Shown: positions 25,049-33,915 of the stretch, piece by piece
Numbering within the stretch: the stretch's first letter is position 1
Layout of the letters: each line of letters begins with the position of its first letter
NCBI RefSeq assembly: GCF_002813455.1
Contig: NZ_PHHE01000001.1
Coordinates: forward strand, 1,364,001-1,428,000
DNA length: 64,000 bases
Direction: 5' to 3'
DNA from: Pseudomonas baetica
GTDB lineage: Bacteria; Pseudomonadota; Gammaproteobacteria; Pseudomonadales; Pseudomonadaceae
The notes under the pieces: generated by a model
Database searches by the model: none
Seen by the model: only the letters and a program-made list of their open reading frames with translations
What the model was told of the DNA's origin: nothing
Translations under genes and position numbers: made by a program

Positions 25049-25561
25049 TCAGATCGCCGGGAAATCAATATCGGTCAGCGCCGCATTGTTCAGATAGTTG
25101 GTCAGCGACTGCACCGCCACCAGCGCAATCACTTCAATGATCTTGCTGTCATCGATCCCGGCAGCGCGGGCGACTGCGATCTGCTCGTCGCTCAAGTGAC
25201 CACGACTTTGCGTGATTTGCTGGGCGAGGGTGGCGTAGGCGTTAAGTTCGCCCTGACGCGCAGCGACGATGTCCTGCGCCGACAGCCCGGCCTTACTCGC
25301 AAAGAAGGTATGGGCCGACAGGCAATAATCGCAACCGTTGACCTGTGACGTGGCGAGGTAAACCGCTTCTTTCTCCTTGGCGCTCAGCGAAGTTTTGCCG
25401 AGGATCGTCGAAGCTTGCAGGTAGGTTTCGAGGGCTACCGGTGCCTTGGCCAGTGTGCTGAACACGTTGGGCAGAAAACCGATTTTCTTCTTCACGCCTT
25501 CCAGCACTGGGCGGGTGGTGTCGGGGGCGGATTCGAGGCTGATAGCGTTGATGCGGCTCAT
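25049..25561 (-). CDS. AhpD-like / carboxymuconolactone decarboxylase family peroxidase-related protein
   Basis: The 170-residue all-helical protein has the redox motif CDYCLSAH (Cys77, Cys80, His84), typical of the AhpD-like branch of the CMD family. These reduce peroxides or act as disulfide reductases. The start has a purine-rich site upstream. The AraC-type regulator on the opposite strand, 133 bp away, is a likely controller because the pair is divergent. Confidence 0.88.
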   Translation of the reverse strand: MSRINAISLESAPDTTRPVLEGVKKKIGFLPNVFSTLAKAPVALETYLQASTILGKTSLSAKEKEAVYLATSQVNGCDYCLSAHTFFASKAGLSAQDIVAARQGELNAYATLAQQITQSRGHLSDEQIAVARAAGIDDSKIIEVIALVAVQSLTNYLNNAALTDIDFPAI

Positions 25562-25694
25562 GGTGATTCTCCGAAAGACCGGCTCGAAGTGCGCCGGCGA
25601 TGGAGGTGATGTTAATCAGCACGTCTGGTGCTTTGGCTGCGGATCGTCGAGGATATGCGACAGATCGTCCAGACATGCAGCTGAAGGAGTCACT

Positions 25695-26510
25695 ATGGAT
25701 CGCCTTTCCACGTTGCTCAGCCATTTCGCTGTCCATGCCGGCACGTTTCACAGCGGCGATTTTTGCGGCGTCAGCGCTCATGAGGGCGAGCCGACTGGGC
25801 ATGTCCATCTGTTGCAGGCCGGCGAGTTGTTGCTCAAGCCGGGCAACGAGCGCGAGGTCAGGCTCAACGAACCATCGCTGATCTTTTTCCCCCGACCGTT
25901 TCCCCATCGCATGTCGGCCGACGAGTCCATGGACACCCAACTGGTCTGCGCAACGCTGACGTTTGACGGTGGCTCAGGCAATGCCTTGGCGGCGGCTCTG
26001 CCGGACTGTCTGGTGCTCAAACTCAGCGAGATACCCGAGTTGGGCGCTACCCTGGAATGGTTGTTCACGGAAGCTTTCGAAGGTCATTGCGGGCGCGTGG
26101 CGGTGATGGATCGGCTGTTCGAGTTGCTGGTGATTCTGCTGTTACGTCATCTCATCAGCAGCCGCGATCAACAACCGGGAATGATCGCCGGGCTGGCCGA
26201 TCCGCGCCTGTCCCGCGCCTTGAACGTGATGCATGAACAACCGGCCAAGCCATGGAGCGTGGCCGAATTGGCGACGGCAGCCAATCTGTCTCGCGCCGGA
26301 TTTGCCGAGCAGTTTCGTCGCGTCGTCGGCCAGCCCCCGGCGGACTATCTGCTGAGCTGGCGCATCAGCCTCGCGCAGAAACGTCTGCGCGAGGGCCGGC
26401 CAATGGCGCTGATCGCGCAAGAGGTCGGTTATGAAAGTCCTTCGGCACTGGCCCGAGCGTTTCGCCGCAAGACCGGGCTCAGCCCGCGGGAGTGGAAGAC
26501 CGGCGTCTGA
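25695..26510 (+). CDS. AraC-family regulator with cupin N-terminus
   Basis: The product has 271 residues. The N-terminal cupin part includes EGEPTGHVHLLQAGELLLKPG and FFPRPFPHRM. The C-terminal AraC DNA-binding domain has two HTH units (WSVAELATAANLSRAGFAEQFRRVVG and MALIAQEVGYESPSALARAFRRKTG-type, each given only in part here), from about residue 175 to 265. AAGGAG sits 8 nt before the ATG. An open frame upstream to 25446 overlaps the AhpD-like gene and is not used. It is divergent from that gene and probably regulates it. Confidence 0.9.
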   Translation: MDRLSTLLSHFAVHAGTFHSGDFCGVSAHEGEPTGHVHLLQAGELLLKPGNEREVRLNEPSLIFFPRPFPHRMSADESMDTQLVCATLTFDGGSGNALAAALPDCLVLKLSEIPELGATLEWLFTEAFEGHCGRVAVMDRLFELLVILLLRHLISSRDQQPGMIAGLADPRLSRALNVMHEQPAKPWSVAELATAANLSRAGFAEQFRRVVGQPPADYLLSWRISLAQKRLREGRPMALIAQEVGYESPSALARAFRRKTGLSPREWKTGV

Positions 26511-26513
26511 ACG

Positions 26514-27407
26514 TTAACGGGCAAATTTCTTCGCCCCGGCTACACACAGAATGACCCCAAGCGTTACCGCCAGCATGCCGATACTGACCTGTTCATGCAG
26601 CAACGTCGCAGCCAGCGCCAGGCCGAAAAACGGCTGCAGCAATTGCAGTTGACCGACTGCCGCAATCCCGCCCTGGGCCAGGCCGCGATACCAGAACACG
26701 AACGCGATCAGCATGCTGAACAGCGAAACGTAGCCCAGACAGACCCACGCCGACACGCTGATACCGCTGAACGACGGTGGGGCCAGCCACAGGCTTGCGA
26801 CTGCCATCGGCGGCAGCGACAGTACCAGCGCCCAACAGATCACCTGCCAGCCACCGAGGGTGCGCGACAGTTTTGCGCCTTCGGCATAACCCAGACCACA
26901 CACCAGAATCGAAGCCAGCATCAACAGGTCACCGGTAGGCGAGGCGGACAATCCCTGCGACAAGGCAAACCCGACCACCAGCGCACTGCCCAGGATCGAG
27001 AAGAACCAGAATACCGGGCGCGGACGCTCGCCACCGCGCAAGACGCCAAACAGCGCAGTGGCCAATGGCAGCAAGCCGACAAAGACGATCGAATGTGCCG
27101 ATGTCACGTGCTGCAAAGCCAGCGCCGTCAGCAGCGGGAAGCCGAGCACGACGCCCAATGCCACAATGAACAATGAAAACCACTGATCTCTGGCCGGTCG
27201 CCGCTCACGGAACAACCACAACAGGGCAACGGCCAGGACGCCGGCAATGGCGGCGCGCGCGACGGTGAGAAACACCGGGTCGAACTCCAGCACTGCCAGG
27301 CGCGTAGCCGGCAGCGAGCCGCTGAAGAACACCACGCCAATAAAGCCATTGATCCAGCCGCTGGTTTTTTCCAGTGCCGGGTTGCTCACGTTTGAAGTCC
27401 GTTCCAT
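26514..27407 (-). CDS. EamA/DMT-family transporter
   Basis: The 297-residue protein has ten membrane helices in two EamA repeats, with GFIGVVFFSGSLPATRLAV at the start and a second repeat ending in LHEQVSIGMLAVTLGVILC. DMT transporters usually export amino acids or metabolites. The start at 27407 is preferred because GAGTG lies upstream, but an ATG at 27422 is possible. It is divergent from a MocR-type regulator 89 bp away, a common exporter-regulator arrangement. Confidence 0.88.
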   Translation of the reverse strand: MERTSNVSNPALEKTSGWINGFIGVVFFSGSLPATRLAVLEFDPVFLTVARAAIAGVLAVALLWLFRERRPARDQWFSLFIVALGVVLGFPLLTALALQHVTSAHSIVFVGLLPLATALFGVLRGGERPRPVFWFFSILGSALVVGFALSQGLSASPTGDLLMLASILVCGLGYAEGAKLSRTLGGWQVICWALVLSLPPMAVASLWLAPPSFSGISVSAWVCLGYVSLFSMLIAFVFWYRGLAQGGIAAVGQLQLLQPFFGLALAATLLHEQVSIGMLAVTLGVILCVAGAKKFAR

Positions 27408-27495
27408 ACGATTCACACTCATTGTGGGTTGCTTTGAGAGAATCCTATGATCGAGAATCAGGACAATCAAAAAATTGTCATGGATACATCCCGAC

Positions 27496-28827
27496 ATGTC
27501 CCGCTCTCGTTACAAGACCCTCGTCGACACCTACGCCGCCGACATTCGCACTGGACGTCTGGCGCCCGGCACACGTCTGCCGACACACCGGCAACTGGCC
27601 ACGCAGGAAGGGCTGGCGCTGGTCACGGCCTCGCGGGTGTACGCCGAGCTTGAGGCGATGGGGCTGGTCAGCGGCGAAACCGGGCGCGGCACCTTTGTGC
27701 GCGAAACCTCGTTATCGCCGGGGCAGGGCATTGATCAGAAGGACGTGGCGGTCGGCATGATCGACCTCAATTTCAACTACCCGTCCTTGCCCGGTCAGGC
27801 CGATCTGCTGCGTACGGCGTTGCGGCAATTGGCATTGTCCGGGGACCTGGAATCGCTGCTGCGTTATCAACCCCATGCCGGCCGCCAACGCGAGCGGGCG
27901 TCGGTCGCGCGTCATTTGCTGAGCCGTGGCATTAGCGTCGAGGCCGAGCAAATGCTGATCGTCAACGGCGCCCAGCAAGGCCTCGCGGTGACGTTGATGG
28001 CGTTGCTCAAACCCGGCGATGTGATTGCGGCGGATGCGCTGACCTATTCCGGGTTCAAAGTGCTGGCCGAAGCGCTGCATCTGGAAGTGTTGGCGATCCC
28101 GGTCAGCGACCACGGGCCGGATCTCGTGGCACTGGACACACTCTGCCGCAGCCGCTCGGTGCGCGCCGTGTACAGCATGCCGACGTTGCACAACCCGCTG
28201 GGCTGGGTGATGCCGCTTGAGCAGCGCGAGCAACTGGCCTCGATTGCCCGCCGGCACGATCTGACGATCATCGAGGATGCGGCCTACGCCTTTCTGGTGG
28301 AAAACCCACCGCCAACACTGATCGAACTGGCGCCGGAGCGCACGGTTTACGTGTCGGGTCTTTCCAAGAATATCGCCACCGGTCTGCGCGTCGGCTTCAT
28401 CGCCGCGCCCGTGCCCATGGTGCCGGCACTGGAGCGCATCATCCGCGCCACCACCTGGAACACCCCCGGAATAATGACCGCGATAGCTTGCGGCTGGCTT
28501 GATGACGGCACCGTCACCGTGCTTGAAGAACAAAAGCGCGACGACGCCAGGGCTCGTCAGGCATTGGCCGCCGAATTACTGAAGGGGCTGCCCTGCATCG
28601 GACACCCGTGTTCCTATTTTTTATGGCTACCGCTGCCGGAAGACGTGCGCGCCGACCAGATTGTCGTGGAGTTGATGCACGAACAGATTTCAGTGACCAC
28701 CGCCGAGCCGTTTTCAGTGTCGACACACACGCCTCACGCGATTCGCCTGGCGCTGGGCTCGGTGGACATGGACGTATTGCGCCAGGCGTTGATCACGGTC
28801 AGAAAGGTCGTTGGTGCTTATCTGTAA
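27496..28827 (+). CDS. MocR/PdxR-type regulator (second copy in the window)
   Basis: The 443-residue protein has a GntR winged helix at the N-terminus (PTHRQLATQEGLALVTASRVY, near 35-60) and an aminotransferase domain with MPTLHNPLGWVM, EDAAYAFL and the PLP lysine in SGLSKNIATG near residue 290. It probably uses PLP plus an amino compound as signal and regulates the divergent EamA gene. The ATG at 27496 is preferred to a TTG seven codons earlier. It differs clearly in sequence from the MocR protein at 2377-3879. Confidence 0.88.
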   Translation: MSRSRYKTLVDTYAADIRTGRLAPGTRLPTHRQLATQEGLALVTASRVYAELEAMGLVSGETGRGTFVRETSLSPGQGIDQKDVAVGMIDLNFNYPSLPGQADLLRTALRQLALSGDLESLLRYQPHAGRQRERASVARHLLSRGISVEAEQMLIVNGAQQGLAVTLMALLKPGDVIAADALTYSGFKVLAEALHLEVLAIPVSDHGPDLVALDTLCRSRSVRAVYSMPTLHNPLGWVMPLEQREQLASIARRHDLTIIEDAAYAFLVENPPPTLIELAPERTVYVSGLSKNIATGLRVGFIAAPVPMVPALERIIRATTWNTPGIMTAIACGWLDDGTVTVLEEQKRDDARARQALAAELLKGLPCIGHPCSYFLWLPLPEDVRADQIVVELMHEQISVTTAEPFSVSTHTPHAIRLALGSVDMDVLRQALITVRKVVGAYL

Positions 28828-28879
28828 AACACAAAGTGTTAGCCTTGCCCCAATTGCACGACACCGCTTGGATCGCCTG

Positions 28880-29266
28880 ATGAAAAACACCGCTTCACTG
28901 TGCCTCGCCCTGACTCTCACCGCAGGCCTGCTCGGCAGCGCCGCCCACGCCGCAGGCGACCCCGAGGCCGGCGCGAAAATCTTCCCGCGTCTGTGCGGCG
29001 GTTGCCATCAGGTTGGCGAGTCCGCGCGGCCGGGGTTCGGCCCGCAACTCAACGGCATCATCGGCCGACCTGCCGGGACTTCGGCGAACTATGTGTATTC
29101 CGATGCGATGAAAAACTCAGGCGTGACCTGGGATCACGAAACGCTGAAGGCCTATCTGAAGGATCCGAAAGGCGTGGTACCGGGCACGCGGATGATTTTC
29201 TGGGGGCTGAGTGATGAGGAGAAGCTCGAAAATCTGTTGGCGTATCTGCAGACGTTCCCGCAATAA
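28880..29266 (+). CDS. Secreted class I cytochrome c
   Basis: The 128-residue precursor has a signal peptide (ends near AAHAA), the haem motif CGGCH (Cys39, Cys42, His43) and an axial Met in GTRMIFWG. The spacing fits a mitochondrial-type/c2 cytochrome c of the periplasm, an electron carrier. The start has TTGGATC before it and no strong ribosome site, but the signal peptide fixes it. It lies 52 bp after the MocR gene on the same strand, with no obvious functional link. Confidence 0.92.
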   Translation: MKNTASLCLALTLTAGLLGSAAHAAGDPEAGAKIFPRLCGGCHQVGESARPGFGPQLNGIIGRPAGTSANYVYSDAMKNSGVTWDHETLKAYLKDPKGVVPGTRMIFWGLSDEEKLENLLAYLQTFPQ

Positions 29267-29382
29267 CAACCCGCGCGATCCCCTGTATGTGCTGCCGCAG
29301 GGGGATAGTGGTCATGTGAACCAACTACCCTGCGCTAGCCTCTACACTGCTGTATCCATTTCGCCCAATCGAGGAACACACC

Positions 29383-29676
29383 ATGAAGTCTTTGTTATTG
29401 GCAGCTCCCATGCTGCTCGCCAGCGCAATGGCCCACGCCGCTATCCCTCAACTAAACGCCACGTGCCCCGGCAACATCGAAGTGCATGCCGATGAGGGCG
29501 GGCCAATCTATATCAATGGCAAGGAGGGCAAGTTGAAGAAGTTCAACGAGAACTACTTTGAAGCCAAGGGCGCGGGGGTGACCATTTCGTTGAGTATCAA
29601 TCCTGATGGTTCGCCGGCAGTGTCTTACACCGGGAAGAACCGGGCCAACGGTGTGTGCGAATTGAAAAAGAATTGA
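29383..29676 (+). CDS. Small secreted protein of unknown function
   Basis: This 97-residue precursor has a clean signal peptide (cleavage after AMAHA). The mature domain of about 78 residues has two cysteines far apart (in NATCPGN and NGVCELKKN) that could form one disulfide. The repeated polar pattern EVHADEGGPIYINGKEGK suggests a small beta-rich periplasmic protein. I recognise no family. A hairpin terminator follows. Confidence 0.72.
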   Translation: MKSLLLAAPMLLASAMAHAAIPQLNATCPGNIEVHADEGGPIYINGKEGKLKKFNENYFEAKGAGVTISLSINPDGSPAVSYTGKNRANGVCELKKN

Positions 29677-29712
29677 AGGGCCGTTGATCCAGCGTTCCGG
29701 CAGACATGAAAA

Positions 29713-29740
29713 AGCCCGGCTGATCAGGCCGGGCTGTTTA
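29713..29740. terminator. Bidirectional terminator between convergent genes
   Basis: AGCCCGGC and GCCGGGCT form an 8-bp stem, with an A-run before and a T-rich run after. It can serve both the small secreted protein gene and the repeat protein gene. Confidence 0.85.
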
Positions 29741-29763
29741 TTTGTTACCTTGGAACCGTTGGT

Positions 29764-30204
29764 TCAAGCGTTGCGACTTTCAAGCAAACGATCGGAGCCA
29801 CCTTCGGCTACACGGCGTTCGATCAGACGATCCGAACCACCCTCAGCTACACGGCGTTCGATCAGACGATCCGAACCTCCCTCAGCCACACGGCGCTCGA
29901 TCAGACGATCCGAACCTCCCTCAGCCACACGGCGTTCGATCAGACGATCCGAACCACCCTCAGCCACACGGCGTTCGATCAGACGATCCGAACCACCCTC
30001 GGCAACACGGCGTTCGATCAGACGATCGGAGCCACCCTCAGCCACACGGCGTTCGATCAGACGATCCGAACCACCCTCAGCCACACGACTTTCAATCAAC
30101 CGATCCGAGCCGCCTTCAGCGACCGTGGTGTGAGCCGCGGTTGCGGCAAAAGCGTTAACTGCGAAAACCGAGAAAGCGATGCTGAGAAGGATTTGGCGTT
30201 TCAT
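29764..30204 (-). CDS. Secreted protein made of nine 13-residue tandem repeats
   Basis: The 146-residue precursor has a signal peptide (about residues 1-20, ending VNAFA). Then nine head-to-tail copies of a 13-residue unit, VAEGGSDRLIERR, fill residues 28-144. The first ends IESR and the last LLESR, while the seven inner copies are identical at protein level. The DNA repeats are 39 bp and nearly identical, so copy number should vary by slippage or recombination. From memory, similar pseudomonad proteins carry the label phage infection protein, but I cannot support a function from sequence. It is expected in the periplasm or outside the cell. Confidence 0.78.
   Translation of the reverse strand: MKRQILLSIAFSVFAVNAFAATAAHTTVAEGGSDRLIESRVAEGGSDRLIERRVAEGGSDRLIERRVAEGGSDRLIERRVAEGGSDRLIERRVAEGGSDRLIERRVAEGGSDRLIERRVAEGGSDRLIERRVAEGGSDRLLESRNA
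29779..30123 (-). repeat. Tandem 39-bp coding repeats
   Basis: Nine copies of a 39-bp unit lie within the secreted repeat-protein gene. Third-position differences between copies (for example CCTCAGC and CCTCGGC variants) show that they were not all duplicated at once. Confidence 0.9.
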
Positions 30205-30327
30205 GATCGTGTGCTCCGGGGTGTTGTAGGTGGGTATGGAGCCGATCTTACGCCGCGGATTTTTTATGAGAACTTCATTGACGTGATGGTGACTATCAAC
30301 GCCAGCGATGGTTACCTGAGCGCCGGA

Positions 30328-30897
30328 TTACGGGGACGTCGGCCGAATGCACAGCTCACCGGTGGCGCGCACCAAAGCCAACTCATGCAGCGCATCGTGG
30401 GTCAGACCCGTGCGCGCCTTGGCCAGCCAGACCGGGCAATTTTGATCATGGCGATAAGGCAAGAAGTCGGCGTATTGCGCAAGCAACCGGGTTTGCAGCT
30501 CATCCAGGTGCGGGCGGATCTGCTTGCCCAGATCCGGGCGCGGCGTGTCCGGCGCGGCACCGGCCGCCTGCCATTGCGCGAGCAAACCGTACTGCACCAG
30601 TTTGTTGGCCTCCATTTGTGCGGCGATCAACTGTGCCACCTCCTCCGGGTCGAGCTTGCGCTCGGAGGCGAGCGTGCGGGTATTGGCAATGACTTGCGCT
30701 TCACGGGGGCTGTCCTAGATCGGCTTGCCACTGTCCCATTTGGTCAACGCAACCAGATCGCCGATGTTCAGGCGTTCGTTTAATGTCGTGAGCAAGGGCT
30801 TCAGGGCCTCCGGAGCCGGAGCAGACGTTGCAGCGTGAGAGCTGCTGGCAAGCAGAGCGAGAAAAGCGCTGGTCAGCAGTTTTGGAAAGCGGGGCAT
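30328..30897 (-). pseudogene. Periplasmic chorismate mutase (AroQ gamma type) with an internal stop
   Basis: A signal peptide (PRFPKLLTSAFLALL...SSHAA) and the start of a mutase domain (LNERLNIGDLVALTKWDSGKPI) run into a TAG at 30715-30717. The same frame continues at once with DSPREAQVIANTRTLASER, LDPEEVAQLIAAQMEANKLVQ and a full C-terminal domain. Homologues should have Gln at that spot, and CAG to TAG is one change. Secreted chorismate mutases convert chorismate to prephenate in the periplasm. The truncated form lacks most catalytic helices, so it is probably inactive unless the stop is read through. The start at 30897 is chosen for the signal peptide. Confidence 0.85.
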
Positions 30898-31091
30898 GAA
30901 CAGAACCTCAATGGATGGCATTAACGGGATTTTGTTTACCACAGCCGTGAATGGACAACCACATAACCATGCCAGTTACACAGGCAATGAACGCAACAAT
31001 CAACGCCCGGCTGAAATGATAATTGCCCCCCGCCGCCCACTCACCGAAGCTATCCTTCATCACCTCACATCGTCGAGATGGATCTCTTTCA

Positions 31092-32449
31092 ATGCAAACC
31101 CCCAGCGTCACCCAACCGCTCTGGCAAACCTACCTGCTGTTTCTGGCGCCGATGGTGCTGTCCAACTTTCTGCAATCGATGTCGGGTACGGTCAACAGCA
31201 TCTACATCGGCCAGATGCTCGGCACTCAGGCGCTGGCGGCGGTGTCGGGCATGTTTCCCGTGGTGTTCTTTTTTATTGCGTTGGTGATCGGCCTGGGCGC
31301 GGGCGCCGGGGTGTTGATCGGGCAGGCGTGGGGCGCGCGCGAGCCGCACATGGTCAAGGCGATTGCCGGGCGACGCTGTTGCTCGGGGTGCTGATCGGGT
31401 TGGTGGCGGCGGTGTTGGGCAGTGTGTTTGCACGGCAGGCGTTGACCGGTTTGGGCACGCCGGCGGATGTGCTGGATGATGCGGAGGCCTATGCCCACGT
31501 GATGATGTGGATCTTGCCGTCGCTGCTGGTGTTTGTGCTGTTCACGCAGTTGCTGCGTGGGGTGAGCGACACGCTGTCGCCGTTGCTGGCGCTGGTGGTG
31601 TCGACCTGTGTCGGGCTGGCGCTGACACCGGCGTTGATTCGTGGCTGGTTCGGTTTGCCGCAACTGGGGATCCAGAGTGCCGCGTTCGCGGGGCTTGCGG
31701 GTAACCTGGCGGCGATGGCGTGGCTTTCATGGCGGCTGATTCGCAAGGGCCATCCGCTGGCGCCGGATCGGGCGTTTTTTGCCGCGCTACGCCTCGACGC
31801 AGCAATTCTCGGCAAGGTCCTGCGCATCGGTCTGCCGACCGGCGTGCAGATGATTGTGCTGTCGTTGTCGGAGCTGGTGATTCTGGCGCTGGTCAACCAG
31901 CACGGCTCGCAAGCCACGGCGGCTTACGGCGCGGTGACGCAGATCGTCAACTATGTGCAGTTCCCGGCGTTGTCGATTGCCATCACCGCATCGATCCTCG
32001 GCGCGCAGGCCATCGGGGCCGGGCGGCTGGAACGGATGGGGCCGATCCTGCGCACCGGTCTGTTGATCAACGTGTGCCTGACCGGTGGCCTGATTGTGCT
32101 CGGTTACCTGTTGTCGCACTGGTTGCTCGGTTTGTTCCTGACCGAGGATTCGACCCGGGCGATGGCCGAGCATCTGCTGCACATCATGTTGTGGAGTCTG
32201 TTGGTGTTTGGCTTCCAGGCGATCATCGGCGGGATCATGCGCGCCAGCGGCACGGTGCTGGTGCCGGTGGTGATTGCGATTGTCTGCGTGGTCGGCGTGC
32301 AGTTGCCGGCGGCGTATTGGCTGGACGGCCAGTATGGCTTGCAGGGTGTGTGGATGGCGTTTCCGGTGGCGTATCTGGGCATGCTTGTGTTGCAGACCCT
32401 GTATTACAAACTGGTCTGGCAGCATCAGAAGATCGAACGCCTGGTTTGA
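31092..32449 (+). pseudogene. MATE-family efflux protein with a frameshift
   Basis: The N-terminal part (QTPSVTQPLWQTYLLFLAP through GAREPHMVKAIAG) is in one frame. The rest (LLLGVLIGLVAAVLG to HQKIERLV) is in another, joined near 31365-31380 in the run GCCGGGCGACG. Restoring one base would give a roughly 453-residue MATE exporter with twelve helices. Such proteins export drugs or cationic compounds with Na+ or H+. The break could be a true mutation or a sequencing error. The upstream chorismate mutase gene is also broken, in the other orientation. Confidence 0.85.
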
Positions 32450-32545
32450 ACCTTGTAGGTCGAGTATTCGGGGGGCTGGCGTAACAGCCGGTTGTTTGCT
32501 TAAGTCAATCGAGTCCCTCGACGGCCGCGCTGCCCGGAGAATGCC

Positions 32546-33103
32546 ATGTCGATCCGATTGCTGCTGGCTGCCATGTTGTGCCTGTGCGCCACTCCTGCCG
32601 TGCAGGCCGTCGAGTACACCCGCGTCAACACCACCGCCAGTCAGATCAGCTTCACTTACAACCAGATGGGCTCGCGGATGTACGGCACCTTCGGCAAGTT
32701 CGAAGCGACGCTGGACTTCAACACCGATGACCTCGCCAGCGCCCATGCCACCTTGCACATCGACCTCAACAGCATCGACGCCGGCAGCGAAGACGCCAAC
32801 ACTGAACTGGTGAAACCGGCGTGGTTCGACACGCAGCAATTCCCGGTGGCGCTATTCGAATCCAGCCAGTTCACGCAAGTGGCCGAGAACCGCTACCTGA
32901 TCGCCGGGCAACTCACCCTCAAAGGCATCACCCGTGCGGTGCAGGTACCGGTGACGTTGAAGCCCGACAGCGCAATCGGCATTTTCGACGGTGAGTTGCT
33001 GCTCAAACGCGACGAGTTCGGCCTCGGCGCGGGGGAGTGGGCGGATACCGTGGTGTCCAGGGACATCGCGATCAAGTTCAGGGTCGTGGCGCCCCAGCAG
33101 TGA
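32546..33103 (+). CDS. YceI-family periplasmic protein
   Basis: The 185-residue precursor has a signal peptide ending near AVQA. The lipocalin-like YceI domain follows, with SQISFTYNQMG, FDTQQFPVALFES, GQLTLKGITRAVQVPV and the C-terminal VVSRDIAIKFRV. YceI proteins bind isoprenoid lipids and are linked to acid or base stress or to electron transport. ATG with upstream GGAGAA. It may be independent of the broken MATE gene in front of it. Confidence 0.9.
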   Translation: MSIRLLLAAMLCLCATPAVQAVEYTRVNTTASQISFTYNQMGSRMYGTFGKFEATLDFNTDDLASAHATLHIDLNSIDAGSEDANTELVKPAWFDTQQFPVALFESSQFTQVAENRYLIAGQLTLKGITRAVQVPVTLKPDSAIGIFDGELLLKRDEFGLGAGEWADTVVSRDIAIKFRVVAPQQ

Positions 33104-33154
33104 GGTCACCCCACAAGGTATGATGTCGCGGTTTTCCGCCGGAGTTCAGCCGCC

Positions 33155-33841
33155 ATGCCACGCATCACCCACTACAAGTCCCCATGCCCCGAAGGCGTCA
33201 ACAGCCAGATTCTGCAAATGGTCGTCGACTACCTGACCGACATCAGCGCCGTAGGCCTGGGCCCGAGCAACCTGTTGTACAACGTCTATCAGTACGCGGT
33301 GGGCTATGAGGTGCACCTGTATCTGGAGGCGTTGAACGGCGAGAAGGGCACTGAGGTGGAATTGCTGGTTGCGACCGATGATGACAACCCGGAGCAGGTG
33401 ATCGGCTTCCTGTTATACCTGCCGGTGCAGGGCGATTGGGAGGCGTGCAGCGTCGCCTACATGGCCGTGCGCGAAGGGCATCGGCGTCAGGGCGTGGCGC
33501 GGACGATGATCGCTGAAATGGTCGGGCGTTATCCCCACGCCGAACTGGCCTGCACCGTCGGCAAGGTCCCGTATTTCGAGGCGCTGGGCTTTGAAGTGAT
33601 CGGTCAACGCGAGACGCAAGTGCTGATGAGCACGCGGCATTACCGCAGCAACGGCTTGCACGGGTTCATCGACACCATGCCGATCTACCGTTCGCTGGAG
33701 GTGCAGCAGATCCACACCTATTTGCTACAGAAAAACGGCAAACGGGCGATGCTCGATGCCGAGAAACAGCGTGACCGGCATCTCGATCAAACCACCCGGC
33801 ATACCGAAGAATTTGTTCGTCAGCGGCTGACCGTGCACTGA
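33155..33841 (+). CDS. GNAT-family acetyltransferase
   Basis: The 228-residue protein has the GNAT acetyl-CoA loop in AVREGHRRQGVARTMIAEMV and the following strand with PYFEALGFEVIGQRETQVLM. The C-terminal 60 residues are charged and helical, longer than in minimal GNAT proteins. No ligand can be inferred. It lies 51 bp after the YceI gene on the same strand. Confidence 0.8.
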   Translation: MPRITHYKSPCPEGVNSQILQMVVDYLTDISAVGLGPSNLLYNVYQYAVGYEVHLYLEALNGEKGTEVELLVATDDDNPEQVIGFLLYLPVQGDWEACSVAYMAVREGHRRQGVARTMIAEMVGRYPHAELACTVGKVPYFEALGFEVIGQRETQVLMSTRHYRSNGLHGFIDTMPIYRSLEVQQIHTYLLQKNGKRAMLDAEKQRDRHLDQTTRHTEEFVRQRLTVH

Positions 33842-33878
33842 GTGCTGAAGCGCAGACTATTTCCAAATAGCTGATCCC

Positions 33879-33909
33879 CTGCAGGAGCTGCCGGCGGCAG
33901 CTCCTGCAG
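33879..33909. repeat. Perfect 15-bp inverted repeat
   Basis: CTGCAGGAGCTGCCG and CGGCAGCTCCTGCAG flank a single G. It is related to the GCTGCCGCAGG REP family, sits between two convergent genes, and may act as a terminator. Confidence 0.75.
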
Positions 33910-33915
33910 AGTCGG

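Noticed and set aside
23404..25068. A 554-codon open frame antisense to the SulP transporter
   Set aside because: It is a codon-bias shadow rich in His, Gln and Arg, with no family features, opposite a clear membrane protein.
29779..30123. CRISPR array
   Set aside because: The 39-bp units are directly adjacent with no spacers and encode a regular protein repeat after a signal peptide.
30896..32449. A 517-codon ORF as the true gene for the MATE protein
   Set aside because: Its first 160 codons are not MATE-like; the real N-terminus is in another frame from 31092, so a frameshift is the better explanation.
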